From positions 496,001 to 560,000 of the forward strand of contig NZ_MUHU01000008.1 of the NCBI RefSeq assembly GCF_002105195.1: a stretch of DNA of 64,000 bases, given 5' to 3'. The position numbers were made by a program, and so were the translations under genes. The DNA comes from Derxia lacustris. GTDB taxonomy: Bacteria > Pseudomonadota > Gammaproteobacteria > Burkholderiales > Burkholderiaceae_E. The notes beneath the pieces are model-generated. The model did not search any database and was not told the DNA's origin. It worked only from the letters and a program-made list of their open reading frames with translations. Below, one piece after another: positions 19,838 through 28,603 of this stretch (position 1 is its first letter; each line of letters starts with the position of its first letter).

Positions 19838-20856
19838 CCGCGCAGCAGCCGCTGGGCGCGCGGCGGCAGAAAGGCCGGATTCCAGACCGCCTCGGCGCGC
19901 GGCCGGACCTTGAGCGCAAACACCTCGGCCACCTCGTCGAGCTGCTGCTGGAAATTGGCCGCCACCACGTCGCCAATGCCATTTGCGCGCGATTCGGCGG
20001 TGGCCACGTATTGCGCGGTAATGCGGAATCGCTCGATTTCGGTCGCCTCGTCGAGCAGAGGTTCGCGCTGTTTCACGAACGCCACTGCCGGCGCCGGATC
20101 GATCAGGCATTCGAGCATCGCGCGATGGGTGGCGCGCACGAATCCCGCCACCGCCTTCGGATTCTCGGAAACGATCTTGCTGCCGGCCAGGACCGCATTG
20201 CCGTAAAGCACCACGCCACTGTCGGCAAACGGCAATACCGCCAATTCGGCCGGCTTGATGCGCTGGAACAGCGACAGCGCCGAGTCGTGGAAATAGGTCG
20301 CGCCATCCACATCGCCGCGCACCACCACATTGTCGCGCGCGCTGAAATCGGTCGTGACCCATTGCAGGCTGTCGGCTGGCATGCCGAGCTTGCGCGCCGC
20401 CATCGGCCAGGCGCGTTTCGTCGATTCGACCGCCGCCGCTGCAATCCGCTTGCCGGCCAGACTCTTGAAATCGGCAATTCCGCGATCGCGCCGGCCGATG
20501 ATCGCGAATGGCGCCCGGTTGTAATACTGATAGACCGCCTGCACCGTCGGCCGGCCATCGTTTTGCGCGACAAATTCCATCAGCGAACTGACATCGCCAA
20601 AACCCATGTCATAGGCGCCGCTCGCCACCCGCGTGATCGATGCCACCGAGCCGCTGCCCACGTCGAAATTCACGTCGAGCCCTTCCTCGCGGTAATAGCC
20701 CTTGCCGAGCGCCAGAAAGAACGGTGCCATCTGGCCGCTGATGCGGAAATCGAGCGTGAAACGGATCTTGCTCAGCGAGGGCTGGGCAATCACCGCCGGC
20801 GCGGCGAGCGCGGCCAGACCGCCTTGCAGCAATTTGCGACGAAGAAGCGAAGTCAT
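19834..20856 (-). CDS. ABC transporter substrate-binding protein (NMT1/THI5-like)
   Basis: A 340-residue periplasmic binding protein of the NMT1/THI5 (SsuA-like) family that delivers small molecules such as taurine, sulfonates, nitrate or pyrimidines to an ABC importer. The start at 20856 has AAGGA at good spacing and opens with RRKLLQGGLAALAAPAVIA, a twin-arginine-like signal. The binding-protein core follows: IRFTLDFRISGQMAPFFLAL then GYYREEGLDVNFDVGSG, both classic for the family, and DMGFGDVSSLMEF. No permease or ATPase gene accompanies it here. Its neighbour upstream is a Rieske oxygenase, so the ligand may be that enzyme's substrate (inference). Codon use is a little more AT-rich than the surroundings. 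Confidence 0.88.
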   Translation of the reverse strand: MTSLLRRKLLQGGLAALAAPAVIAQPSLSKIRFTLDFRISGQMAPFFLALGKGYYREEGLDVNFDVGSGSVASITRVASGAYDMGFGDVSSLMEFVAQNDGRPTVQAVYQYYNRAPFAIIGRRDRGIADFKSLAGKRIAAAAVESTKRAWPMAARKLGMPADSLQWVTTDFSARDNVVVRGDVDGATYFHDSALSLFQRIKPAELAVLPFADSGVVLYGNAVLAGSKIVSENPKAVAGFVRATHRAMLECLIDPAPAVAFVKQREPLLDEATEIERFRITAQYVATAESRANGIGDVVAANFQQQLDEVAEVFALKVRPRAEAVWNPAFLPPRAQRLLRG

Positions 20857-20992
20857 TTCAGAGTCCTTTGATGTGTGCGCCATGAATGACGGGCGCGCGC
20901 CAAGCGACGGCCGAGCGCGCCCCTTGCCGACGAAACGCAGATTTCGTCGAGCGGAAAACGGAAAGGGAATGGCCCGCAGTGCGGGCCGAGGC

Positions 20993-22069
20993 TCAGCCGG
21001 TGATGGGTGGCATCACCGCCTGTTCATTCGCATTGCCGCGATGAATTTCCTGCTCGCCCGAGCGCGCGAGCAATTCCATCAGCTTCTTGCGAATGAGCAT
21101 GCCGGGCTTGTCGCTCGGCATCGAAAACTCTACGCCGCGCCGGCGCATGTCGATGACCGCATCGGCATCGGTCGATTCGAGAATCTCCTTGTCCTCGCGC
21201 GTGATGATCTCGTCGAATTCGATCAGCATCTGCGCCGGGCAATCCTCTTCGCGGTCATTGCGAAACAGCCATTGGCACAGCTGAATATGCTCGTCGTCGA
21301 TCGGCGTGAAGCAATTGATGATGATGTGCCGCACGCCCGACGGATATTCGATATCGAGCCGGCGCGAGAACGGCGTGAAATAGGCATTGCGCATGTGGCG
21401 CGTGGTCACGGCATCGGTCACGCCACTGATGCGATGGTATTTGGCCGGATTGGCCGCCGCGATGATCGTCTCGGCGCAAAAGCCGGCATCGTTTTCCACC
21501 AGCTCGTACTTGCTCGGCCTGGGCTGATCGAACACGCCAAACGTGGCCCGATGCACAAAGCTGAAATGCGAATTGTCGAAGGAGTTTTCCAGCGCACGCA
21601 TCGGGCTGGTATTCCAGGTCTCGTAGAACTGGAAGATGGTGCGGAATGCCGGATCGTCGAATTCCGGCACCGGCGGAATGTCGGCAATCGGCTTGTCGAG
21701 CGCGACCCAGGCATAGCCGTATCTGGCCACGCAGCGATAGGCCGGCGTGCAATAGCCGTCCGGCACCGGCTTGCCATCTTCGAGTTGCGGAATATGGATG
21801 ACGCGACCGGCGCGGTCGTAGGCCCAGCCGTGATAGCCGCATTGCAGCGCGCCCTTGAGCTTGCCTTCCGACGGGCAGAAGCCCATTGAAAGCCTTGCGG
21901 TGCGGTGGCAGCAGCGGTCCTTGAGTGCGGCGGGCTCGCCGTTTTCATCGAGGAAAAGAACGATTTTTTCGCCGAGCAGGGTGAATGGCTTGGGGCCGTC
22001 AGCCAGCTGGCTGATCGGCATGACTGCATGCCAGAACTTGCGAAAGATGGGTTGCCGGGTGGTCAGCAT
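20993..22069 (-). CDS. Rieske non-heme iron oxygenase, large subunit
   Basis: A 358-residue aromatic-ring or O-demethylating oxygenase alpha subunit, VanA-like in size. The Rieske 2Fe-2S ligands are seen as Cys 53 and His 55 (CCHR) and Cys 77 and His 80 (CGYHGWAYD). The catalytic iron site is in ENSFDNSHFSFVH, the family pattern of Asn/Asp followed by two histidines. No beta subunit, ferredoxin or reductase gene is adjacent, so the reductase partner must be elsewhere. It lies 136 bp upstream of the binding-protein gene on the same strand, and the two have similar codon use, so they may form an operon for uptake and oxidation of one compound. The substrate is unknown. Confidence 0.9.
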   Translation of the reverse strand: MLTTRQPIFRKFWHAVMPISQLADGPKPFTLLGEKIVLFLDENGEPAALKDRCCHRTARLSMGFCPSEGKLKGALQCGYHGWAYDRAGRVIHIPQLEDGKPVPDGYCTPAYRCVARYGYAWVALDKPIADIPPVPEFDDPAFRTIFQFYETWNTSPMRALENSFDNSHFSFVHRATFGVFDQPRPSKYELVENDAGFCAETIIAAANPAKYHRISGVTDAVTTRHMRNAYFTPFSRRLDIEYPSGVRHIIINCFTPIDDEHIQLCQWLFRNDREEDCPAQMLIEFDEIITREDKEILESTDADAVIDMRRRGVEFSMPSDKPGMLIRKKLMELLARSGEQEIHRGNANEQAVMPPITG

Positions 22070-22222
22070 GAATGCCTCGCATCTTGAAGTGGGGAATCAG
22101 CCCCCGGCTGGCCGCATTGCGCGGCACAGCCTTGGGGCGCTTCAAGAGCAATTTCCGGCCGTCTCGCGGTGGGAACCGACGCGAATGCACTTGTGTTGTG
22201 CGCGGCGGTGACGGGACGGTGA

Positions 22223-22260
22223 ACGCTTCTACTCTCTAATTTTTGAAAAGCAGTAAGCGT
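22223..22260. repeat. Imperfect inverted repeat at edge of AT-rich patch
   Basis: Arms ACGCTT (22223-22228) and AAGCGT (22255-22260) flank a 26-base spacer with further partial pairing. It sits at the sharp change from GC-rich to AT-rich sequence just downstream of the 351-residue membrane-protein gene, so it could be a weak terminator or mark the island border. Low confidence. Confidence 0.25.
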
Positions 22261-22265
22261 GCCAC

Positions 22266-23321
22266 TTAATGCCAGATTTTTTCAAAAATAATGTTTCCTA
22301 AAATTCCAGTTATAAGGCTAAACGAAATCGAGCCAATGAATGAGAGCCAATTGATTTTTTGTTGGCGATCGCATTTTTCTTTATATTGCTCGGATTTTTT
22401 TGTGAGTAAGATATGACTTTGCTGGTGTCGTCCAGCTGTTGTTCCCACCCAGAGCATAATGCCGATGGTGAGTATTCCTGACGTTAGTGCAAAGAGTGTT
22501 GCGGTGGTGTAGAAGCTTTGCCATGTTCCATTGGCGATCATCTTTAGGATGTGATCGATTTTTTCGGGTTGTGTATTGGTGGCGATTATGTTGTTGATTT
22601 CTTTTAGTTGTTCTGTCTTGAGTGAAATGGCTTGTTGTATGCAAGTGCTTATAGATCCAATAAAAAATGCGCATCCTGAAAGCAGGGCGATTTTCCCACT
22701 GTGTCTTTGACAAAATTGCTGTAAATCGTTTTTGGGGTGAAATATATGTTCGATGTGGCCGGACAATAAGGCTTCTATATCTGCGCCCCATGTTCTGGCT
22801 GTGTGTTTAATTCTAAAGGTTGCTCCTCCTCCGCCGATAAATTTTGATAGAGGGATTACGGGTGAGTCTGATGATGAAAATAATTTAATGGCGCCTTCTA
22901 GTTTGGTTATAAACGAAATGTCAATATCTTGTTTTTCCGGAGTTGTTCTGTCTCGAAAGGTGACGAGAAATTGCCATGATAGATGCACTTGCGTTGCAAT
23001 GAGTGGACGAACTTCGGAATAAGTCTGAAAATCATGGAGGCTGGTTAATAAAATTGAACTATTGTCATCATAAATAAGCCTTGCTGTGAATTGCAGCAAA
23101 TGCGATTCATTTTGCTGTGCAATTCGTTGGGTAATGAGTTGATGTGTATTGGCAATATCTGTATGTTTGAGTTCAAAATGCCCGTAAAAACCTTTTGATA
23201 TTGTTTGCGGTTTGCCTAATAGACTCTTGATGAAGCTACTGAAATCTTCTTGCGTGCAGGGTAATGCTACGGCATATTGCGGAGATGTCTTGCTTTGTCC
23301 GATGTATTCGTTCTTGTTCAT
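22266..23321 (-). CDS. Membrane protein of unknown function, AT-rich
   Basis: A 351-residue protein unlike anything I recognise. The N-terminal 200 or so residues are soluble alpha+beta with SFIKSLLGKPQTISKGFYG and HLSWQFLVTFRDRTTPEKQD. Then come hydrophobic segments: IALLSGCAFFIGSISTCI (about 210-227), a second pair around FYTTATLFALTSGILTIGIM (about 265-285), and INWLSFIGSISFSLITGILG (about 325-345). This predicts three or more membrane helices with a short charged loop. GC is about 40 % and codons are AT-ending, in sharp contrast to both neighbours, so it is probably transferred. The small gene at 23343-23483 ends 21 bp upstream and is likely co-transcribed. A soluble sensor joined to a membrane part would fit abortive-infection proteins, but this is conjecture. 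Confidence 0.6.
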   Translation of the reverse strand: MNKNEYIGQSKTSPQYAVALPCTQEDFSSFIKSLLGKPQTISKGFYGHFELKHTDIANTHQLITQRIAQQNESHLLQFTARLIYDDNSSILLTSLHDFQTYSEVRPLIATQVHLSWQFLVTFRDRTTPEKQDIDISFITKLEGAIKLFSSSDSPVIPLSKFIGGGGATFRIKHTARTWGADIEALLSGHIEHIFHPKNDLQQFCQRHSGKIALLSGCAFFIGSISTCIQQAISLKTEQLKEINNIIATNTQPEKIDHILKMIANGTWQSFYTTATLFALTSGILTIGIMLWVGTTAGRHQQSHILLTKKSEQYKEKCDRQQKINWLSFIGSISFSLITGILGNIIFEKIWH

Positions 23322-23342
23322 TTCTTCTCCTGTAATATTAAA

Positions 23343-23483
23343 TTATAAATTTTTTCTGGTGAATGCTTCGTGAATATTTTCACAAATTTCTTTTATTGAA
23401 AACGGTAATGCACTTTCTATTAAAATTTTGAACTGGTTGAGTGTGTGATTATTAAAATTTGGCATTGCAATAATAAAATTCAT
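23343..23483 (-). CDS. Small hypothetical protein, 46 codons
   Basis: An ATG at 23483 opens a 46-residue frame ending at TAA at 23343: MNFIIAMPNFNNHTLNQFKI at the start and FTRKNL at the end. It is AT-rich like the gene 21 bp downstream and reads as a plausible amphipathic helical protein (LIESALPFSIKEICENIHEAF). No strong ribosome site is evident. It may be the first gene of the acquired pair; coding is not certain. Confidence 0.35.
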   Translation of the reverse strand: MNFIIAMPNFNNHTLNQFKILIESALPFSIKEICENIHEAFTRKNL

Positions 23484-23541
23484 AAGGATATGAAGCTCTT
23501 CCGTGCGATTAGGGCTGCATTATTTAATCGCCTCAGATTTT

Positions 23542-24420
23542 CTAGGCTGATCGATTGATCGGTAAGGTAAACCCCGTCACCAACCCCGTCCCAGCCAGCA
23601 CCAACCCGCTCCCAGCCACCGTGTGCCAACCCACCGCCTCGCCCAGAAACATCACCCCCCAAACCGTCCCGAACACCGGCACCAGAAACGTCACCGTCAG
23701 CGCCGACGCCGCGCCCACCTCGGCGACGAGCCGGAAATACAGCAGATAGGCCAGCCCGCTGCACAGCACGCCCAGCGCCGCGACGATCGCCAGCACATGC
23801 CATTCCGGCACGGCCGCCGGCAGCGGCGCCGCAAAGGCCATCGGCAGCGCGAACAGCGTCGCGGCCCACATGCTTCCGCTCGCATTCGCCACCGGTTCCA
23901 CGGCGCGCGCCGTCCTGGCATAGACCGACGCAATCCCGTAGCAGCAGGCGGCGCCGAGCGAGGCGAGGATCGCCAGCCCGGCGCCCGCCGGCAGATGCAG
24001 GCTTTCCACGCCGGCGATCAGCGCCACGCCGACCACGCCGCAAGCCAGCCCGAGCAGCGTCCTCGGCGCGAGGCGGGTGCCGGTCATCGCGGTGCCGATG
24101 AGCGTGGCCCAGGTTGGCGCGGTGGCGTTGAGGATGGCGAGCAGCGCGGTCGGAATCACCTTGGCCGCCACGCCGATCAGCACGAAGGGCAGGGCGGTGT
24201 TGATGAAGCCCAGGAACACGAAATGCCGCCAGTGCGCGGCCAGCCCGAGCGGCTTGCGCTGCCAGCGCGCGACGCCCCACAGAAACAGCGCCCCGAGCGC
24301 GATGCGGCTCAACGCCAGCAGCCCCGGCCCCAGCACCGGCGCGCAGATGCGCATGAATGGAAACGACGCGCCCCAGATGGCGGACAGGCAGAGCAGGCGG
24401 ACGAGGTTGGCGGTGTTCAT
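23542..24420 (-). CDS. EamA-family (DMT) transporter
   Basis: A 292-residue inner-membrane permease of the drug/metabolite transporter superfamily with ten predicted helices and two EamA repeats. Features seen: LCLSAIWGASFPFMRICAP at the start, the RXXLGAL helix 2 pattern (LSRIALGALFLW), FINTALPFVLIGVA in helix 3, and in the second half CYGIASVYARTAR and TFLVPVFGTVWGVMFLGE, with the conserved Glu. Members export amino acids, purines or metabolites; the substrate is unknown. Its stop lies at the border of the AT-rich patch. The helicase gene is divergent, with about 110 bp between starts. Confidence 0.9.
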   Translation of the reverse strand: MNTANLVRLLCLSAIWGASFPFMRICAPVLGPGLLALSRIALGALFLWGVARWQRKPLGLAAHWRHFVFLGFINTALPFVLIGVAAKVIPTALLAILNATAPTWATLIGTAMTGTRLAPRTLLGLACGVVGVALIAGVESLHLPAGAGLAILASLGAACCYGIASVYARTARAVEPVANASGSMWAATLFALPMAFAAPLPAAVPEWHVLAIVAALGVLCSGLAYLLYFRLVAEVGAASALTVTFLVPVFGTVWGVMFLGEAVGWHTVAGSGLVLAGTGLVTGFTLPINRSA

Positions 24421-24532
24421 GACGCGGCGCGGCGATTGACGGGCGCCGAGTATCTCCGGGCGGTGCGCTGCGCCGGCTGCGCTTGCAGTTTCGGGCTGTA
24501 TATTTCCTCAGTACCCCAACGCCGCCGCAAAA

Positions 24533-26635
24533 ATGTCCAGCTCCCGTCCCGCCGCCGACACCGATCCGCTCGCCACCCTCAACCCGGCCCAGCGCGAGGC
24601 GGTCGAATACGGCATCGGCGCCGCGCGCGCGCATGAACGCGCCGCGCTGCTGGTCATTGCCGGCGCCGGCTCGGGCAAGACCAACACGCTCGCGCACCGG
24701 GTCGCGCATCTGGTCGCCAACGGTGCCGACCCGCGCCGCATCCTCATGCTCACCTTCTCGCGCCGCGCCTCGGCCGAGATGACGCGCCGCGTGAGCCGGC
24801 TGCTCAGCCGTCGCCTCGGCCTGCGCAGCGATGCCGCCGAGAGCTGCCTCGACTGGGCCGGCACCTTCCACGCCATCGGCGCGCGGCTGCTGCGAGACTT
24901 CGCCGAGCGCATCGGCCTGGCGCCGACCTTCACCATCCACGACCGCGAGGACTCGGCCGATCTGCTCAATCTGGCGCGGCATGAGCTGGGGTTTTCGGCC
25001 AAGGCGCGGCGCTTTCCGACCAAGGGCAGCTGCCTCGCGATCTATTCGCGCGTGGTCAACACCACCGACGAGCTCGACGCGGTGCTGAAGGCGTCCTTCC
25101 CGTGGTGCCTGGAATGGGAGGCCGACCTGAAGAAGCTGTTCGGCGCCTACGTGGTGGCCAAGCAGGCGCAGAACATCCTCGATTACGACGATCTGCTGCT
25201 GTGGTGGGCCCAGCTGATGGAGGTGCCGGAGCTGGCCGCCGAGGTGGCGGCGCGCTTCGACCATGTGCTGGTCGACGAGTACCAGGACACCAACCGGCTC
25301 CAGGCCGCGATCCTGCTGGCGCTGCGGCCCGACGGGCGCGGGCTGACGGTGGTCGGCGACGATGCGCAGAGCATCTATTCGTTCCGCGCCGCGACGGTGC
25401 GCAACATCCTCGACTTCCCGGCGCAGTTCGCTGAAGCCGCGCGCGTGGTCACGCTCGACCGCAATTACCGCTCGACCAAGCCCATCCTCGACGCGGCCAA
25501 TGCGGTCATCGGCCTCGCTGCCGAGCGCTTCACCAAGAACCTGTGGACCGAGCGCGAATCGACCGCGCGGCCGCGCATCGTCACCGTCTACGACGAGGCC
25601 GAGCAGGCGCGCTATGTGGCCGGCGCGGTGCTTGAGCGGCGCGAAACCGGCACGCCGCTCAAGCGGCAGGCGGTGCTGTTCCGCAGCTCAAGCCACAGCG
25701 CGCAACTGGAGATCGAGCTGACGCGCCGGAACATCCCGTTCGTGAAGTTCGGCGGGCTCAAGTTTCTGGAGGCGGCGCACATCAAGGATTTGCTGAGCGT
25801 GCTGCGCTGGGCCGACAACCCGCGCAACCGGCTTGCGGGCTTCCGCGTGATGCAGATGCTCGCGGGCATCGGTCCGGCGACGGCGGGCAAGGTGCTGGAC
25901 GCGATGGATGCGAGCGCGACGCCGTGGCTGGCGTTCGATGTGTTCGAGCCGTCGGCAGCGGCGGCCGGCGAATGGGCCGGGCTGCGCGCGCTGATGCAGG
26001 CGCTGCGCACGCCCGCCGGCTGGCCGGCCGAAGTCGAGCAGATCCGCCGCTGGTACACGCCGCTGATGGAGCGCCGCTTCGACGACGCCGCCGTGCGCGA
26101 GACCGACCTGCTCCAGCTCGAATCCATCGCCGCCACCTATCGCAACCGCGAGCGCTTTCTGACCGAACTCACGCTCGACCCGCCCGATGCCAGCAGCGAC
26201 GAATCGGGCGTGCCGCTGCGCGACGACGACTACCTGATCCTGTCCACCATCCACTCCGCCAAGGGCCAGGAATGGGAGGCGGTGCATCTGCTCAACGCGG
26301 TCGACGGCTGCCTGCCGTCCGACATGGCGACCGGCTCCGAGGCCGAGATCGAGGAGGAGCGCCGGCTGCTCTACGTCGCCATGACGCGCGCGAAGGACGC
26401 GCTGCATCTGGTCGTGCCGCAGCGTTTTCATGTGACCCAGCAGGCGCCCGGCGGCGACCGCCATGTGCTGGCGGCGCGCACGCGCTTCGTGCCGGCCGGG
26501 CTGCTCGCGCTGTTCGAGCAGGCCAGCTGGCCGCCGCCGTCGCCGCTGTCGCGTGAGGCGGCGGCGCTGGCGCGCGAAGCCGCCAGGCGCCCGGTGGTGG
26601 ATGTGGCGGCGCGGCTGCGCGGCCGCTGGAGCTGA
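24533..26635 (+). CDS. UvrD/Rep-type ATP-dependent DNA helicase
   Basis: A 700-residue superfamily-1A helicase, shorter by about 20 residues than E. coli UvrD. Q-motif region LNPAQREAVEY near residue 16; Walker A IAGAGSGKT ending at residue 50; LTFSRRASAEMTRR (motif Ia); VLVDEYQDTN (Walker B, motif II); VVGDDAQSIYSFR (motif III); TLDRNYRST (motif IV); LSTIHSAKGQEWEAVHLLN (motif V); and ERRLLYVAMTRAKDALHL (motif VI). These place it firmly in the UvrD/Rep/PcrA group that unwinds DNA 3' to 5' in repair or fork restart. Which one it is cannot be decided. It converges on the DUF4157-nuclease gene with 7 bp between stops. Confidence 0.93.
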   Translation: MSSSRPAADTDPLATLNPAQREAVEYGIGAARAHERAALLVIAGAGSGKTNTLAHRVAHLVANGADPRRILMLTFSRRASAEMTRRVSRLLSRRLGLRSDAAESCLDWAGTFHAIGARLLRDFAERIGLAPTFTIHDREDSADLLNLARHELGFSAKARRFPTKGSCLAIYSRVVNTTDELDAVLKASFPWCLEWEADLKKLFGAYVVAKQAQNILDYDDLLLWWAQLMEVPELAAEVAARFDHVLVDEYQDTNRLQAAILLALRPDGRGLTVVGDDAQSIYSFRAATVRNILDFPAQFAEAARVVTLDRNYRSTKPILDAANAVIGLAAERFTKNLWTERESTARPRIVTVYDEAEQARYVAGAVLERRETGTPLKRQAVLFRSSSHSAQLEIELTRRNIPFVKFGGLKFLEAAHIKDLLSVLRWADNPRNRLAGFRVMQMLAGIGPATAGKVLDAMDASATPWLAFDVFEPSAAAAGEWAGLRALMQALRTPAGWPAEVEQIRRWYTPLMERRFDDAAVRETDLLQLESIAATYRNRERFLTELTLDPPDASSDESGVPLRDDDYLILSTIHSAKGQEWEAVHLLNAVDGCLPSDMATGSEAEIEEERRLLYVAMTRAKDALHLVVPQRFHVTQQAPGGDRHVLAARTRFVPAGLLALFEQASWPPPSPLSREAAALAREAARRPVVDVAARLRGRWS

Positions 26636-26642
26636 GGCCGGC

Positions 26643-28055
26643 TCAGGTCCAGAACGCCATGCCGCCCCAATGGAAGAAGCCGCCATAGCCCGGGTTGTGC
26701 ACATTCGAGTCGACCAGAACCATGTGATAGGGCGCGTCGAGGTGATGCCAGGTCCATTTGCCGGCGCGTATCGCAGCGGCCCCGGGATTGATGCGGTCGG
26801 CCATCGAGAAATGCTGAGCCCGGCTGCCGTTCGGCGCGATCTTCACGATTCTGCCGTTGCGCGTCATGCCCGACTTGGGATTGACCGCCTGATTGACGCC
26901 GGTGGTCAGATCGACCTGCGTGCCGCCCAGAATCGGATTCTTGTTGCCGGCGCCCACATTGTTCGAGAAATCGATATTGAAATTGCCGCCCAGTGTGTAA
27001 TCGAAAGGATAAGGACCGCTGCGGTCGGAGCGCATGGTCAGATTCTTCAATACCATCTGGATCGGCGCATTCACGCCTGAGTCGAATGTCTTGCCATTTC
27101 TGGCATAGGGATGATGGCGATGTTCCCTCAGCCGGCGATAACCGGGCACTCGCCCGCCACCGTCGCGCAATTTGTCGCGCCCAAAGCCGAAATGGACGGT
27201 GTCCGAATAATCGGGATCGCTGGCCTCGTCGTCGCTGGCATGAACCGATTCCTCGTCCGAGCTGCCGCCGCCGAGCGTGGCTTCTTCCGATTCGCCGTAA
27301 TAGACGGCATACCGTTGCGGGTTGCCCTCGATCTGCGATTCATAGCTTTGGCGCGTCGGCCCTTCGAGATCGCCTTCGACCGGCAGGCGTGCCCTTTGCG
27401 GCTCGCCATCCACATGGCCATCGTCCTCGTCCTGGTCGACATGCCCGAAATCGACCGCCACTCGCTGGACCGGCGCGGCTCCGCCGCTGGCGCCACGCTG
27501 GCCGGCCAAGTCGCCCGATCCGACGGTGGCGAGTGCGCGGCTGCCCATCGCATCGGCCTCGGCTTCGAGCGCGCGGTCGTCGTTGACCGACGGGCCGCCC
27601 TTCATCTGCCGCGTGGGCTGAACCCGGCCCTGGGCCTGCTGCACCACATGCCAGGCCTCATGCGGCAAATGTTTTTCCTGACCCGGTGCCAGATGAATCT
27701 CGCTGCCTTGCGCATAGGCATGAGCATTGAGCTGGGCCGGCTCGGGCGAGTTGTAATGCACTTTCACGCTGTCGAGGCTGATTCCCGACATCGATTCGAT
27801 TCCCGATTTGAGCTGATCGGGCAAGCCGGTGTCGTTGGCATGCCGCGATTCGGCCAATTGCGCGAGCGGTGCGCCGCCGGCATCGGCACGCGCTTGCAGG
27901 TGGCGCAATTGCATCGCCCGCGGACTGGCCTCGGCCAGCGCCATCAGGCGCAATTGCACAGCTGAATCGATGCCGGCACGGCCGGCGCCGGCCGATGGCC
28001 GCGCCGCCGCTGCAATTGCGTCAACCGGCTGCTTGGCGTGAATGGTTTCATTCAT
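26643..28055 (-). CDS. eCIS-associated effector: DUF4157 domain with C-terminal WHH-type nuclease
   Basis: A 470-residue protein with two recognisable ends. Residues 75-175 are a DUF4157 (eCIS core) domain with PHEAWHVVQQAQGRVQPT; the HExxH lies at 132-136 and downstream acidic residues (EAEAD, 164-168) could complete a zinc site. This domain marks proteins linked to contractile injection systems. An acidic, low-complexity linker spans about 205-290. The C-terminal 40 residues read GKWTWHH (432-438), MVLVDSNVH (445-453) and GYGG...GGMAFW, the pattern of WHH/HNH-type DNase toxins, with the pair HH and the later His as predicted catalytic or metal residues. Near the N-terminus is ALAEASPRAMQLRHL, akin to the SPR motif in the 761-residue protein of the main eCIS operon. 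No immunity gene is adjacent, as expected for an eCIS payload aimed at other cells. Confidence 0.8.
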   Translation of the reverse strand: MNETIHAKQPVDAIAAAARPSAGAGRAGIDSAVQLRLMALAEASPRAMQLRHLQARADAGGAPLAQLAESRHANDTGLPDQLKSGIESMSGISLDSVKVHYNSPEPAQLNAHAYAQGSEIHLAPGQEKHLPHEAWHVVQQAQGRVQPTRQMKGGPSVNDDRALEAEADAMGSRALATVGSGDLAGQRGASGGAAPVQRVAVDFGHVDQDEDDGHVDGEPQRARLPVEGDLEGPTRQSYESQIEGNPQRYAVYYGESEEATLGGGSSDEESVHASDDEASDPDYSDTVHFGFGRDKLRDGGGRVPGYRRLREHRHHPYARNGKTFDSGVNAPIQMVLKNLTMRSDRSGPYPFDYTLGGNFNIDFSNNVGAGNKNPILGGTQVDLTTGVNQAVNPKSGMTRNGRIVKIAPNGSRAQHFSMADRINPGAAAIRAGKWTWHHLDAPYHMVLVDSNVHNPGYGGFFHWGGMAFWT

Positions 28056-28219
28056 CTGGAAAATCTCCGGAGCGATTCAATGCCGTCGGCCCGTGCCATT
28101 CGCAGGCTTGGCAGATCTTGCTGCAATCGATGCTGGATTCGCATTGGCTTTGGCCAATGGGATCGGCGGGCCGGGCGGAGCCCGGTGTAACTTGCGGTTT
28201 CCACTCCAAGAGGCCCGCC

Positions 28220-28585
28220 ATGTCCGAATCCCTCCACGCCGATCGCTACGGCATTCCGCCCAGCCTGCATGTCGATGTCTATCTCGAAGGCGAGCGCGAG
28301 TTCTGGCGCCTCGACGAACCCACGCTGGTCAGCATCGACGGCCAGCCGCTGGTGCTGCCGCCCGACCTGAGCCCGGCCAATCTGGCGCTCGGTCAGGTCA
28401 TCGAGGCGGCCGACGGCGCGACCGTGGTGCTGCTGCTGCGCGACCGCGTGGCCACCGCGCCGGGCGCCGCGCCCAATGCCTATGTGGCGATCGCGCGCCG
28501 GTTTGCGCCGGGCGCGCCGCCGGTCTGCGTCTACTTTCACGACGCGCTCGATTCGGTCGATGCGGCGCTCGCCGCGACGCTCTGA
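28220..28585 (+). CDS. Hypothetical protein, 121 residues
   Basis: A small soluble protein starting MSESLHADRYGIPPSLHVDV at the ATG at 28220, with AAGAGG upstream. It has strand-rich, acidic sequence without signal or membrane segments and ends DALDSVDAALAATL. I do not recognise a family. It lies 18 bp before the YecE-like gene on the same strand, suggesting an operon, and is divergent from the nuclease effector with 164 bp between starts, which must hold both promoters. Codon use fits the host. Confidence 0.65.
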   Translation: MSESLHADRYGIPPSLHVDVYLEGEREFWRLDEPTLVSIDGQPLVLPPDLSPANLALGQVIEAADGATVVLLLRDRVATAPGAAPNAYVAIARRFAPGAPPVCVYFHDALDSVDAALAATL

Positions 28586-28603
28586 CGCCGGCGCGCGCCT
28601 GCC

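Noticed and set aside
26643-28055. Zinc protease toxin from HEAWH
   Set aside because: HExxH is a conserved part of DUF4157; the C-terminal nuclease is the more likely toxic part, although proteolysis is not excluded.
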